Shown here: piece after piece, positions 28,760 to 37,964 of the stretch | How positions within the stretch are numbered: the first letter of the stretch is position 1 | Layout of the letters: each line of letters starts with the position of its first letter | Origin: Streptomyces spinosus | GTDB lineage: Bacteria > Actinomycetota > Actinomycetes > Streptomycetales > Streptomycetaceae | Reading direction: 5' to 3' | DNA: 64,000 nucleotides | NCBI RefSeq assembly: GCF_020400655.1 | Contig: NZ_JAINRC010000023.1 | Span: forward strand, 62,001-126,000 | Made by a program: the position numbers and the translations under genes | The notes under the pieces: generated by a model | What the model saw: only the letters and a program-made list of their open reading frames with translations | What the model was told of the DNA's origin: nothing | Database searches by the model: none

Positions 28760-30856
28760 TCAGCGGGCGTGGCAGGCGTGGCGGTGGTCGGTTCCCGATG
28801 CCGCCGGCCGCAGGAGGGGCCGTTCGGTGCGGCAGCGCTGTTGTGTCCCGCCGTCGAGCAGCGGGTACAGCGGACAGCGGTCGGCGAAGACACAGCCTCG
28901 CGGGAGACGTGACGCACTGGGCTGCTCGCCCTTGAGCACGATGTGCTCGCGAGAGCGTTCCACCTGTGGATCCGGCACCGGGATCGCCGACAGAAGGGCT
29001 TCGGTGTACGGGTGCCGGGCGTGTGTGAAGAGGTCTTCGGTGGCACCGCTCTCGACGATGTGTCCCAGGTACATGACGGCGATGCGGTCGGAGACCTGTC
29101 GCATCACCGCGAGGTCGTGGGCGACGATCAGGTACGCCAGGCCCAGTTCGTGCTGGAGCCTCGTGAGCAGGTTGATGACGTCGGCCTGGACGGACACGTC
29201 CAGGGCGGACACGGGTTCGTCCAGGACCACGATCCGCGGTTCGGTCGCCAGGGCGCGGGCGATCGCGACGCGCTGGCGCTGGCCGCCCGAGAGAGCCGCT
29301 GGGAAGCGGTCCGCCAGCGACGCGTCCAGCCCGACGAGGGACAGGAGTTCCTCCACGCGGACCCGGACGGCGTCCCGGTCCGTACCGACGGCCTGGAGCG
29401 GTTCCGCGAGCAGCCGGAAGACGGGCAGCCGCGGATCGAGCGATCCCATGGGGTCCTGCATGACGATCTGCACCGTGCGGCGCAGTTGCTGGGTCCGTTC
29501 CGTGGAGCGTGGTGCGGCGACGTCGGTGCCCGCGATTTCGATCAGGCCGTGCTCGGGCGGCCTCAGGCGCATGATCTCCAGCAGGGTGGTGGTCTTGCCG
29601 CTGCCGGACTCGCCCACGAGCCCGAGGGTTTCACCGGCCCGCAGTTCGAAGCCGACGTCGCTGACGGCGTGCAGCGTGCCGACGCGGCGTTTGAGGAACG
29701 CCCCCTTGGTGAGCGGGAACGTCCTGGCCAGTCCGGCGACCCGCAGCACGGTCTCACCGGGGCCACGCCGGTCGGGGCGGTGCTCTTCGACGGCCGCTTC
29801 GGGTGGCGAGAACAGCGAACCGGCCGCCGGGTTCCCGTCGGCTATGTCATGGGAGCGCCAGCAGGCGACCCGACCGTGTCCGGGTACGGCGGTCAGCGGT
29901 GGTTCTTGCTGGTGGCAGCGGTCCACGGCGGCGGGACAGCGTTCCGCGAAGGAACATCCCGCCGGGAGGCCCACCAGCGACGGTGGTTCGCCCCCGATCG
30001 GTACCAGCCGCCCGCTCGCCCGTGCCTCGGGCCGGGGTACCGCGCCGAGGAGCCCGATCGTGTAAGGCATGGTCGGCCGCGCGAACAGCTCGTGGGCGCC
30101 GGCCTGCTCCACGATCCGGCCCGCGTACATCACGGCGACGTCGTCGGCGTACCCGGCCACCACCCCCAGGTCATGGGTGATCAGCACGAGGCCGGCGCCC
30201 GTCTCGGTCTGTGCGGTCCGCAGCACGTCCAGGATCTGCGCCTGCACCGTCACGTCGAGAGCGGTGGTCGGCTCGTCGGCGACGATGACCGACGGCGAGT
30301 TCGCCATCGCCAGAGCGATCACCACGCGCTGACGCATGCCCCCGGAGAACTCGTGCGGAAAGGCGCGCGCGTTGCGGTGCGGCTCGGCGATGCCGACCAG
30401 GTCCAGCAGTTCGACGGCGCGGTTCCACGCGGCCTGCCGTGTCAGGTCCTGGTGCACGCGCAGCGCGTCGGACAGCTGTCTGCCGACGGAGAAGATCGGG
30501 GTCAGGGCGGACAGCGGATCCTGGAAGACCATGCCGATGTCCTTGCCGCGCACGGCGGACAGTTCACGGTCGCCGAGCCCGACCAGGTCACGGCCGCCCA
30601 GCAGCACTGAGCCCGACACCTGGGCCGTCTCCGGCAGCAGCCCCATGACGCCCATCGCCGTCGCCGACTTGCCCGACCCCGACTCACCGACGATGCCGAG
30701 CGTCCGTCCGGGCAGGACGTCGAAGCTCACTTCCCGCACGGCCTGTACCGGACCGGCCTCCGAGGGGAAGGCCACGCTGAGGCCGCGAACGGACAGCGCC
30801 GGTGCTGTCGCGGCGGATCCGGCGGGTGGGTGCGTCCCCGGGGATGTCACGGTCAT
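28760..30856 (-). CDS. Fused dual-ATPase of a peptide/nickel-type ABC importer
   Basis: A 698-residue protein that joins the two ATPases (DppD and DppF types) that are usually separate. Each half has a Walker A (GESGSGKSA, GESGSGKTT), a signature (FSGGMRQR, LSGGQRQR), a Walker B and the family C-terminal cysteine motif. The motif is CSFAERCPAAVDRC in the first half and CVFADRCPLYP in the second, probable Fe-S ligands in this transporter class. The linker is about residues 330-380. The ATG at 30856 overlaps the stop of the upstream permease (ATGA), indicating translational coupling. The fused layout fixes a 1:1 heterodimer. Confidence 0.93.
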   Translation of the reverse strand: MTVTSPGTHPPAGSAATAPALSVRGLSVAFPSEAGPVQAVREVSFDVLPGRTLGIVGESGSGKSATAMGVMGLLPETAQVSGSVLLGGRDLVGLGDRELSAVRGKDIGMVFQDPLSALTPIFSVGRQLSDALRVHQDLTRQAAWNRAVELLDLVGIAEPHRNARAFPHEFSGGMRQRVVIALAMANSPSVIVADEPTTALDVTVQAQILDVLRTAQTETGAGLVLITHDLGVVAGYADDVAVMYAGRIVEQAGAHELFARPTMPYTIGLLGAVPRPEARASGRLVPIGGEPPSLVGLPAGCSFAERCPAAVDRCHQQEPPLTAVPGHGRVACWRSHDIADGNPAAGSLFSPPEAAVEEHRPDRRGPGETVLRVAGLARTFPLTKGAFLKRRVGTLHAVSDVGFELRAGETLGLVGESGSGKTTTLLEIMRLRPPEHGLIEIAGTDVAAPRSTERTQQLRRTVQIVMQDPMGSLDPRLPVFRLLAEPLQAVGTDRDAVRVRVEELLSLVGLDASLADRFPAALSGGQRQRVAIARALATEPRIVVLDEPVSALDVSVQADVINLLTRLQHELGLAYLIVAHDLAVMRQVSDRIAVMYLGHIVESGATEDLFTHARHPYTEALLSAIPVPDPQVERSREHIVLKGEQPSASRLPRGCVFADRCPLYPLLDGGTQQRCRTERPLLRPAASGTDHRHACHAR

Positions 30857-31785
30857 CGCCGGCCTCCGCGCGCACCGGTGGCCGAGCTGGGGTCGAACGC
30901 GTCGCGCAGGCCGTCCCCGACGAGCGTCATGGACAGGGTCAGCAGCACCACCAGCGCTGCCGGGTAGCCGAACAGCCACGGTGCGGTGGTGATCGTGCCG
31001 GATCCGTCGGCGAGCATCGTGCCCAGTGACACGTCGGGTGTCTGCACTCCGAAACCCAGGAACGACAGGGCGGTTTCACTGAGCACGGTGGCGACGACTC
31101 CCAGAGTGAGGTTGACGATGAGCAGGGAACCGAGGTTGGGAATGATGTGCCGCAGGATGATCCGCCACGGCCGCACGCCCATGAACTCGGCGGCCAGCAC
31201 GTAGTCCCTCTCGCGCAGCGAGGTGGAGACGGACCAGATGACCCGTGCCGTCGACATCCAGCCGAAGACGGTCAGCACCAGGATGAGCACCCGCCAGTCC
31301 CCGGCCAGGTGATGCGAGACCAGGGCCAGGATCAGGAACGACGGCACGACGAGCAGGAAGTGGATGACGGTCAGCGTCAGCCTTTCGACCCGGCCGCCGA
31401 AGTACGCGGCACCCGCACCGATCACCGCGGCGAGCACGATCGTCAGTACCGAGACGCTGACGGCGATCACGAGGGAGCGCTGCAGACCGTGCACGGCCTC
31501 GGCGTAGACGTCGTTGCCGCCCTGGTTGGTGCCGAAGTAGTGCGTGCCACCGGGGGGCTGGGTGAGTGCGGTGAAGTCCACGTCGGTGTAGGAGAAGTGC
31601 GTGAGCCAACCGCCGCACACACTGAACAGGACCAGCAGCACGAGGAGTACGACCCCGAACAGCGCCGGCCGGTTGCGGGCGAACCGCCGCAGATACAGTC
31701 GTCCGCCGCCCGCACGGGCCGCCGGACCAGGCGCCGTCGTGTCCGGATCGAGCGGCTCGGGCAGGGAGGTCACCGTGGTCGCCAT
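30853..31785 (-). CDS. ABC importer permease (DppC-like)
   Basis: A 310-residue inner-membrane subunit with six helices. An N-terminal cytosolic lead (LYLRRFARNRPALFGVVLL) is typical of DppC/OppC. The coupling-helix EAA loop is at EFMGVRPWRIILRHIIPN, and the segment SETALSFLGFGVQTPDVSLG is diagnostic for this family. It pairs with the upstream DppB-like permease, whose stop overlaps its ribosome site (GAGGTG), and its own stop overlaps the ATPase start. Confidence 0.94.
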   Translation of the reverse strand: MATTVTSLPEPLDPDTTAPGPAARAGGGRLYLRRFARNRPALFGVVLLVLLVLFSVCGGWLTHFSYTDVDFTALTQPPGGTHYFGTNQGGNDVYAEAVHGLQRSLVIAVSVSVLTIVLAAVIGAGAAYFGGRVERLTLTVIHFLLVVPSFLILALVSHHLAGDWRVLILVLTVFGWMSTARVIWSVSTSLRERDYVLAAEFMGVRPWRIILRHIIPNLGSLLIVNLTLGVVATVLSETALSFLGFGVQTPDVSLGTMLADGSGTITTAPWLFGYPAALVVLLTLSMTLVGDGLRDAFDPSSATGARGGRR

Positions 31786-31786
31786 G

Positions 31787-32770
31787 TCACCTCACCCGCA
31801 CTCGGGGGTCGAGGACGACGACCGCGACGTCGGCCAGGATCGCGCCGATCGCCGTCATGCCGGCTCCGAACGCCGCGACGGCGACGGCACCGTGCACGTC
31901 GTTCTTGGCGATCGTCTGGACGAAGTACTGGCCCATGCCGTTCCAGCCGAAGACGGTCTCGGTGATCACCGCGCCAGTGAAGATCGCCGGGATGCTGAAC
32001 GCCACGGACGTCGCCGTGGGGATCAGCGAGGCGCGCAGTGCGTGTCGGCGGATCGCCTGGGCACGTGTGAGGCCGGTGGCGCGGGCGGTGCGCACGAAGT
32101 CCGAGTTGATGTTGTCCAGCAGCAGCGAGCGCTGGGTCAGGTGGTAACCGACGTAGCCGAGCAGGGTCAGGCTCAGCGTCGGCAGGACGAGGTGCCGGAA
32201 CCGGTCGGCGACCGTCGGCCAGACTCCGCTGACGTCCGGGGACTTCTCTCCGGCGACGTACAAGAGGCGCCAGCCGAGGTGCTGGTTCAGCCAGATCCCG
32301 GCGAAGACGACCGCCAGCGCCGCGACAGCGGCCGGGACGTTGAAGAGGAACACGGAGACGAGCTGGGTCGTCCGGTCCCACCACCCGTACTGCCGGGAGG
32401 CGGTGAACACGCTCAGCGCCACACCCGCCACCACGGACAGCAGTGTCGCGGCGGTGACCAGCTGGCCGCTGACCACGACCCGGAAACCGATCTCCGAGTC
32501 GACCGACGCCCCGACGGGGGACTTCCCCCAGTCGAAGTGCAGGAGCACGTTGCTGAACCAGTGCCACCACCGGTCCGCCAGAGGGGTCCGGGGATCCAGG
32601 TTGTAGGGCGCCAGCGCGTGATCGATCTGTTCCTCGGTGCGGACCGGCCGCAGCCCCCGGTAGTTGGACCTCGGGTCGAGGAACCAGGCGGCCAGCACGT
32701 ACGTCACGTTGGTGGCGACGACGATCATGACGAGCCATCCCGCTGCCTTGCGCGTCAGGTGGCGGATCAC
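31787..32770 (-). CDS. ABC importer permease (DppB-like)
   Basis: A 327-residue permease with the DppB/OppB architecture: first helix AAGWLVMIVVATNVTYVLAA, an extracellular segment with LDPRTPLADRWWHWFSNVL, and the coupling loop DFVRTARATGLTRAQAIRRH followed by TETVFGWNGMGQYF. The GTG at 32770 is chosen because the first membrane helix starts 10 residues later and a GGGGG-rich ribosome site precedes it; the frame is open to 32935. It is the first gene of the operon. The substrate is not predictable; oligopeptides are the usual cargo. Confidence 0.92.
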   Translation of the reverse strand: MIRHLTRKAAGWLVMIVVATNVTYVLAAWFLDPRSNYRGLRPVRTEEQIDHALAPYNLDPRTPLADRWWHWFSNVLLHFDWGKSPVGASVDSEIGFRVVVSGQLVTAATLLSVVAGVALSVFTASRQYGWWDRTTQLVSVFLFNVPAAVAALAVVFAGIWLNQHLGWRLLYVAGEKSPDVSGVWPTVADRFRHLVLPTLSLTLLGYVGYHLTQRSLLLDNINSDFVRTARATGLTRAQAIRRHALRASLIPTATSVAFSIPAIFTGAVITETVFGWNGMGQYFVQTIAKNDVHGAVAVAAFGAGMTAIGAILADVAVVVLDPRVRVR

Positions 32771-33610
32771 AAGCCCGCCCCCCTGGGCGAGCGGATCTCG
32801 ACGGTCGTGGCAGCGCGGGGAGCCGGCGAGGGTGTGCCGGGATATGGCATGAGCCTGACACTTTCTGAGGGCGAAGGGCACGCCGTCCTGGTGGAGCGGT
32901 GATGGACCTGCGGGCGGATGTCGTTCGCTGTGCATCGGGCGAGCACACCGACCGGCATTGATTCTTCGGCCGTGATCACGCTCCGCGCCAGGCCTCCCGG
33001 GAGCCTGTCACGTGATCGCAATGCGGGTGTCACAAGGCCGGAGGCGTGTCCCCGGAGCCGGTCCAGGACCCTGTCCGGCCGACCCTCCATCCGTGCCGCG
33101 TCGAGCTGGAGCGGCACCCGGTGCACCCCGGCACCGCCGGTCCCCGCCGCGGCCCCCGGCAGCCGCGTCACGAGCCGTCCGCGCACACCTGGCAGCCGGT
33201 GTGGTGGGTGATGCCGGAGGAGGACGAGGCGGGAGCCCGCGAGGCGGTGGGCGCGGACGGCGGTGAGGGCGGGCCACCGTCTCGCCGAGACCCACGACGA
33301 CGGAACCGGCACGATCAGGCACGTGGACGAGGTCCAGGTCTTCCGCGTGCGCCGCGACGGACCGGGAACACCACGACCGGCTCGCGCGAGGCGAGCCGGT
33401 CGTGTGTCGAGTCGATGAACCGGATCACCGGGTCGAGACCCGGCTCGATGGTCCTGGAGTACCGGCCGTACCGGCCGACCACGGCGGCACCGGACTTTCC
33501 GGGCGGCCGACGGCAACACTCAGGCGACTGTCCTGGGCGTGTGACCGAGGCCGTCCGTGACGGAGGGCCGCCGCCCGCTCGGGAAGTGATCAACCGGCCC
33601 CGGCCGTCAG
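32771..33610. other. Gene-free stretch with a 14-bp hairpin
   Basis: About 840 bases. CACGACCGGCTCGC (33372-33385) pairs perfectly with 33391-33404 across GCGAG. It lies about 210 bases past the snapalysin stop and may end that transcript. A plus-strand frame at about 33280-33370 (THDDGTGTIRHVDEVQVFRV) reads like the tail of a protein, but the upstream part is in another frame, so this is probably a relic. Confidence 0.45.
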
Positions 33611-34534
33611 TCAGGGCGCATTGCGGATCGCTTGCCACGGACCGTTACCCGGTGTCACGATCCGCACCCCCGGTGCAGTGCCCAGGCCTCCCGCGCTCGG
33701 GTTCCCAGCGCTCGGGCCCCCCACGCCCGGGCCCCCCGCAGGCGGGCCTCCCGCGCTCGGGCCTCCCGCAGACGGGTTTCCCGCAGGCGGACCTCCCGCG
33801 CTCGGACCTCCCGCGCTCGGGTTCCCCGCGCTCGGGCCTCCCGCGCTCGGGCCCCCCGCAGACGGGTTCCCCGTGCTCGGGGCCTGAGCGGCTCCGGTGG
33901 CCCACAGCTGGTCGACACGCGCGCGCTCGGTGGCGTTCGGGTAGCGGTTGGTGCAGGACGGACCGGGGCCGCCGCCCGACATCAGCTCACTGCACGGCCC
34001 GCTGTAGTCGTCCGGAAGACCCAGCACGTGTCCGGTCTCATGGGCGACGACGCGGATGGAGTCGTTCTGCTGGGTCTGGGTGTAGTCGAGGAAGATGGAG
34101 CCTTTTCCGTGGCCGTCGGTGTCCGCGTGCGACCCCCGAGGGTCGTTGCCCTCGGAGTAGGAGAAGTCGGCACCGCTCGAAGCCTCTTCGAGCTTGACGT
34201 GGGACTCGGAGCTGTTCCAGATCGAGGCCGCGCTCGATATCTGTGAACGGAAACTCGGCGCCTTGGAGGCGTCGTAGTGGATGGTCACCGTCTGCGCGTC
34301 GGGCTGGGCGGCGCTCTTCTCGGCGACCGACTTGAGGACGGCCTCGAAGAACGCCTTGTTGTTCGCGGCCTCCTCGGCCGACCCGTCGTACCGCGCCACG
34401 GAGGTACCGGCTGAAGCGGCCGGGGTGGCGGCCGGCTCTGCGCTCGCCGGCACTGCCGCGCCCAGCGCGCTGGAGGCCAGCCCCAGGCCGAGAGCGAGGG
34501 AGAGGAGTCGCGGGGACGGTCGGGAAAATTTCAC
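33611..34534 (-). CDS. Snapalysin-type secreted zinc metalloprotease with repetitive tail
   Basis: A 307-residue secreted metalloprotease of family M7. It has a signal peptide (RLLSLALGLGLASSALGAAV, cleavage after ASA), a propeptide, then the mature catalytic domain with the zinc-binding HETGHVLGLPD (HExxHxxGxxD, the third ligand being Asp as in snapalysin) and a structural Cys pair (PCSELMSGG, SCTNRYPNA). Standard snapalysins end shortly after the ATERARVDQLWA-like helix. Here about 90 extra residues follow, mostly a G-(N/G)-P-(S/P)-A pentapeptide repeat, then a unique tail. The usual divergent LysR-type activator gene is missing from the upstream side. Confidence 0.92.
   Translation of the reverse strand: MKFSRPSPRLLSLALGLGLASSALGAAVPASAEPAATPAASAGTSVARYDGSAEEAANNKAFFEAVLKSVAEKSAAQPDAQTVTIHYDASKAPSFRSQISSAASIWNSSESHVKLEEASSGADFSYSEGNDPRGSHADTDGHGKGSIFLDYTQTQQNDSIRVVAHETGHVLGLPDDYSGPCSELMSGGGPGPSCTNRYPNATERARVDQLWATGAAQAPSTGNPSAGGPSAGGPSAGNPSAGGPSAGGPPAGNPSAGGPSAGGPPAGGPGVGGPSAGNPSAGGLGTAPGVRIVTPGNGPWQAIRNAP
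33684..33878. repeat. 15-bp coding minisatellite in the protease tail
   Basis: About 13 degenerate copies of a 15-base unit (plus strand GGCCTCCCGCGCTCG and variants) encode the pentapeptide repeats of the protease C-terminus. Variation at two positions gives N/G and S/P alternation. Such arrays expand and contract readily. Confidence 0.85.
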
Positions 34535-35448
34535 GTGGGGGGCTCCTGCTCACTCGGTGACCGATCGCCGCAGTGCGCGGTCGAGTCGGCGTGAACACCG
34601 GTTCTCAACTGCGGCGACGTCCTGTGGGCCGTAATTCTTAAAACGGCTCAACAGGGTGCGCAACGGGTCCCTCCACTACGACGCCTCGTAGGCCCTCAGG
34701 CCTCTCCGGGGCAGCGGGCAGGCCCCCGCGTCAGGGCATGGCGACAGGAGGACGAGCTGTCGCGACGTCAGAAAACCTCACAGGCAGGGGTTGTTGGCAT
34801 GCTGGGCGACCGGGCGGAGCCCCCGTACGCACGACAGGATGCACATCCAACCCAAAGTGGACAAAGCGCTTAATATCCTCTACGCCGCTCCTACTAAGGG
34901 CGCTGGTTGATCGGTGGCTCGCGTGACCGACGTCACGGATCCACACCCATCGGCCAACGAGGACGGACGGCTGCGACGAGCGCCTTCAGCGACACTTCCG
35001 CCGAGCGCGTTCCCTGGCGGAGCCGGACCGTCCGGATCACCGGACGCGGCGACTGCTCGGCCGGGGTGTCCCGCTGCACGCCCGCCTGCCGGATGCCACC
35101 GCGCTCAAGGACCTCGCGGTCCTGCGTGCCGACGCCGTCGGGCATGCCGCCGCAGCCCACTGCGCGGGTGGCCTCGTCCTGCGCCGCGTCCCCGCCGTCG
35201 GCCGCGTTCTGCCAGGCCAAGGGCCTGCCTGGTCGTGCGGCGACTGGGGGCCGGACTCGGGCGGGAATCAGGCCCTGAAGTTCCTGTGGCAGTGCTGACG
35301 TGGTCTCCCGGCGAACTCCCTGGGGCGCTGCCCGGTCACCTCGACCCCGCTCACTGACGCCACCACCGGCGTCGGTGTCGTGACGGAGGCTTCGAGGCCG
35401 TCCGCACGACAGCGGTTGATCAGCGGGGGATCGTGGCCTCACCGCTGT
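34535..35448. other. Gene-free or relic stretch upstream of snapalysin
   Basis: About 910 bases. An AT-rich island at 34635-34900 includes a 23-codon plus-strand ORF (34839-34910, MHIQPKVDKALNILYAAP) without a clear ribosome site. From about 35030 to 35300 one plus frame has codon-like third-position GC and reads ARLPDATALKDLAVLRADAV, ending at a TGA near 35298, with no start in frame. Probably a decayed gene; the family is unknown. Confidence 0.35.
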
Positions 35449-35928
35449 CTACGAGGCCTGCACCGGACCGGACCGGTCCCAGCCGGGGATTGTCTCTTCA
35501 CGGTGGATGTCCTCGGCGTGGACCCGCTCACCGCAGACCTCGCAGACCGTGTGGGTGACGAGCTCGTGGTCCCGGTGGAGGAGCCGGACGGGAGGTGAGG
35601 TGACGGCCCAGCGGTCGCCCCAGCCGATGAGCTCGCGGGTGATGCCCGCCAGGTCGCGTCCTGCCTCGGTCAGGTAGTAGCCGCTGTGGCGTGCGTCGTC
35701 CGGCAGCGGGTGCCGTTCGAGGACGCCGCTCTCCACCAGCGCCTTCAGGCGTGCCGCCAGGCGGTCCGTGGGGGCGCCGGTGTTCCTGGCGATCTGCCGG
35801 AACCGGTGGTTGCCGAGCATGACCTCGCGGATCGCCGGCAGAGCCCATCGGTCACCGACGATCTGCAGGGCGGCGGCGAGCGAGCAGGGGCGTCCGGCCA
35901 TGTCCTGGGGATCGATGCGTGTGGTCAC
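35449..35928 (-). CDS. HxlR family transcriptional regulator
   Basis: A 159-residue winged-helix regulator of the HxlR family: CSLAAALQIVGDRWALPAIR (the conserved Cys of many redox-responsive members is kept), then FRQIARNTGAPTDRLAARLK and a wing ending YYLTEAGRDLAG. The C-terminal extension HTVCEVCGERVHAEDI adds a CxxC pair that could bind zinc or sense redox state. The GTG at 35928 is used; the frame is open further upstream but the extra residues are shadow-like. It is divergent from an MFS exporter and very likely represses it through the duplicated sites in the intergenic region. Confidence 0.92.
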   Translation of the reverse strand: MTTRIDPQDMAGRPCSLAAALQIVGDRWALPAIREVMLGNHRFRQIARNTGAPTDRLAARLKALVESGVLERHPLPDDARHSGYYLTEAGRDLAGITRELIGWGDRWAVTSPPVRLLHRDHELVTHTVCEVCGERVHAEDIHREETIPGWDRSGPVQAS

Positions 35929-35949
35929 GGTCCCAGTATCACCTCGCAA

Positions 35950-36017
35950 TGGTTTGATTTCCAAACCACCCTCGTGCTTCACTTGCGCCATGCCCACGAC
36001 GCTTGGATTTCCAAAGC
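35950..36017. promoter_or_regulatory. Duplicated HxlR operator sites
   Basis: TGGTTTGATTTCCAAACCA (35950-35968) has perfect 7-base arms around a 5-base spacer. A related copy GCTTGGATTTCCAAAGC lies at 36001-36017. The shared GATTTCCAAA cores are exactly 50 bp apart, so both sites face the same side of the helix. This is a likely operator pair controlling the divergent hxlR-like and MFS genes. Confidence 0.7.
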
Positions 36018-36034
36018 ACACCCGAAGGGCCACC

Positions 36035-37444
36035 ATGGTGGTCCTGTTGGCCGTCTTCATGACCAACCTGGACCTGTGGATCGTCAACGTCGCCCTTCCG
36101 GCCATGGGAGCGAGCTTCTCCGGGGGCGGCAGCGGCGTGACCCTCGGTTCGCTGTCCTGGGTCCTCAACGCCTACGCGATCACCTTCGCCGCGCTCTTGG
36201 TGGTGGCCGGGCGCGCCGGTGACCGCATAGGCCAACGGCCGGTCTTCCTCACCGGGGTCGCCGTCTTCACCCTCGCGTCACTGGGCTGTGCCCTGGCCCC
36301 GAACCTGGCGACCCTCGTCGTGGCCCGGGTGGTACAGGCCGTCGGGGCGTCCGCCCAGATCCCGACGTCCCTGGCCCTGCTGCTGGCGACGGTGCCGGCC
36401 GAACGCCGCACCCACGCCACCCGGAACTGGGCCGCGGTCGGAGGACTCGCCGCCGCCGCCGGACCCGTCGCCGGCGGCCTCCTGACCGAGGTGGACTGGA
36501 GGTGGGTCTTCGCGGTCAACGTGCCCATCGGCATCGCCGCGCTCGTCGCCGGCCGATCGGCCCTGCCGCAGCCGGCCGCGCGGGAGACGGGGCCGCTGCC
36601 CGACCTCCTCGGCGCCCTGCTGCTCATGTCGTCGGTCGCGGCACTGTCCGGGGCGCTGGTGCAGGCCCCCGACTGGGGCTGGACGAGCGGCGGCACCGTA
36701 CTGCTCGTGGCCGTCGCCGTGACCGGCGGTGCCGCGTTCGTCCTCAGGTCGCTGCGACACCCCCGCCCGCTGTTCGAGCTGCACCTGCTGCGGCTGCCGC
36801 GCTTCGGGGCGGCGAACGCGGGCAGCCTCGCGTTCGGCGTCGCCTTCGCGATCATGCTGCTGTCCAACGTGCTGTGGTGCCAGGAGGTCTGGCACTGGAG
36901 CGCGCTGCGCACCGGCGTCGCCCTGGTCCCCGGTCCCGCCCTCGTGCCGGTCGTCACCCTGCTGACCGCCCGCGCCGCGCAGCGCTTCGGACACGGTCCG
37001 CTGGTCGCCGCCGGCGGGCTGCTGTTCACCGGCGGCATGATCTGGCGCGTGTGCTTCGCGTCCGTCACACCGGATTACGCGCTCGACCTGCTGCCCAGCC
37101 AGCTGCTGACCGGAACGGGCGTCGGCCTGGCCCTGGGCACGCTGGTGGCCGCCGGTGTGCACGCCCTGCCCGGGCACCGCGCGGCAACCGGGTCGGCGCT
37201 GGTCAACTCCGTCCGCCAGATCTCCGCCACGATCGGCGTGGCCGTCCTGGTCGCGGTGGTCGGCTCGCACGTCGGTGCGGCCTCACGGAACGACTTCCGG
37301 ACCGCCTGGGGTGCGGCCGCCGTACTGGGCCTCGCGACCTCGGCGATCGGCGTGCACCTCAGCCGCGGCGGCGCGGGCCGGACGGTGTCCGCCACGGCGA
37401 GGGAGCCCGAGGCGGACGCGCAGGCTCCGGCGGATGCGTCGTGA
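36035..37444 (+). CDS. MFS drug exporter (DHA2/EmrB-QacA type)
   Basis: A major facilitator of about 469 residues with fourteen predicted helices. Motif LDLWIVNVALPAMG in helix 1 (motif D1-like), GRAGDRIGQRPVF in loop 2-3 (motif A) and the VGGLAAAAGPVAGGLLTEVDWRWVF-type motif C region place it in the DHA2 multidrug-efflux group. The start at 36035 is preferred because GAAGGG lies 6 bases upstream and the second operator copy would otherwise be inside the coding region; an ATG at 35990 is the alternative. Divergent from HxlR, so it is probably induced by a toxic or redox-active compound. Confidence 0.9.
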   Translation: MVVLLAVFMTNLDLWIVNVALPAMGASFSGGGSGVTLGSLSWVLNAYAITFAALLVVAGRAGDRIGQRPVFLTGVAVFTLASLGCALAPNLATLVVARVVQAVGASAQIPTSLALLLATVPAERRTHATRNWAAVGGLAAAAGPVAGGLLTEVDWRWVFAVNVPIGIAALVAGRSALPQPAARETGPLPDLLGALLLMSSVAALSGALVQAPDWGWTSGGTVLLVAVAVTGGAAFVLRSLRHPRPLFELHLLRLPRFGAANAGSLAFGVAFAIMLLSNVLWCQEVWHWSALRTGVALVPGPALVPVVTLLTARAAQRFGHGPLVAAGGLLFTGGMIWRVCFASVTPDYALDLLPSQLLTGTGVGLALGTLVAAGVHALPGHRAATGSALVNSVRQISATIGVAVLVAVVGSHVGAASRNDFRTAWGAAAVLGLATSAIGVHLSRGGAGRTVSATAREPEADAQAPADAS

Positions 37445-37964
37445 CCGATCACTGTCGTGGTGCGGCGGCCGGGCCGCCGGCCGGCGCAGGGCCTCCTCGG
37501 ACGAGGCGGTGCCGAAGCATCGGTTCGGCCGGAAGCCCCGGACCGTCTCGGCCTCGTAGACGTCCGAGCGGGCCCGGAGCGGGATCGTCGACGCCGCCGG
37601 GCCGGTCTGCCGGTGCGCGGAAGGCGCGCCGTGGACCACGACCTCCCCGCCGGCAGCCGACGCATGGGCCAACCGCCGCACGCGCTGCGCGGAACGCGGC
37701 CCGGTCGCCGTCGAAGGGCCGCAAGGCCGCGCACCGCATCGTCGCCTCGGCAGGGCCGGAAGCGTCGGCCGGAGCCGGGGACCGACCGCCCGGTGGTGCC
37801 CGGATCGACGTCGAGGCAGGGCCGAATGGCACAGGGCGGCCCTCGGTCCGTTCACCGAATCGTGGAGTTCATCGGGGCTTGTGAACTAAGCTCTGGACCC
37901 AAGTCGTCCCTCGTTGCTCTTTCCGCGTGCCCGGTTGGATTCCTCGATAGGGAGGCAGCGCCGC
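37445..37964. other. Intergenic, no confident gene
   Basis: About 520 bases. A minus-strand frame around 37540-37650 (ASTIPLRARSDVYEAETVRG) is protein-like but is surrounded by low-complexity sequence and has no start; possibly relic. Confidence 0.35.

Noticed and set aside
33684..33878. Possible CRISPR-like array
   Set aside because: Units are 15 bp, contiguous, without spacers, and encode the protease tail.
33621..33918. Repetitive pentapeptide ORFs on both strands across the protease tail
   Set aside because: They result from reading the same 15-bp minisatellite in other frames. Only the frame continuous with HETGHVLGLPD is a gene.
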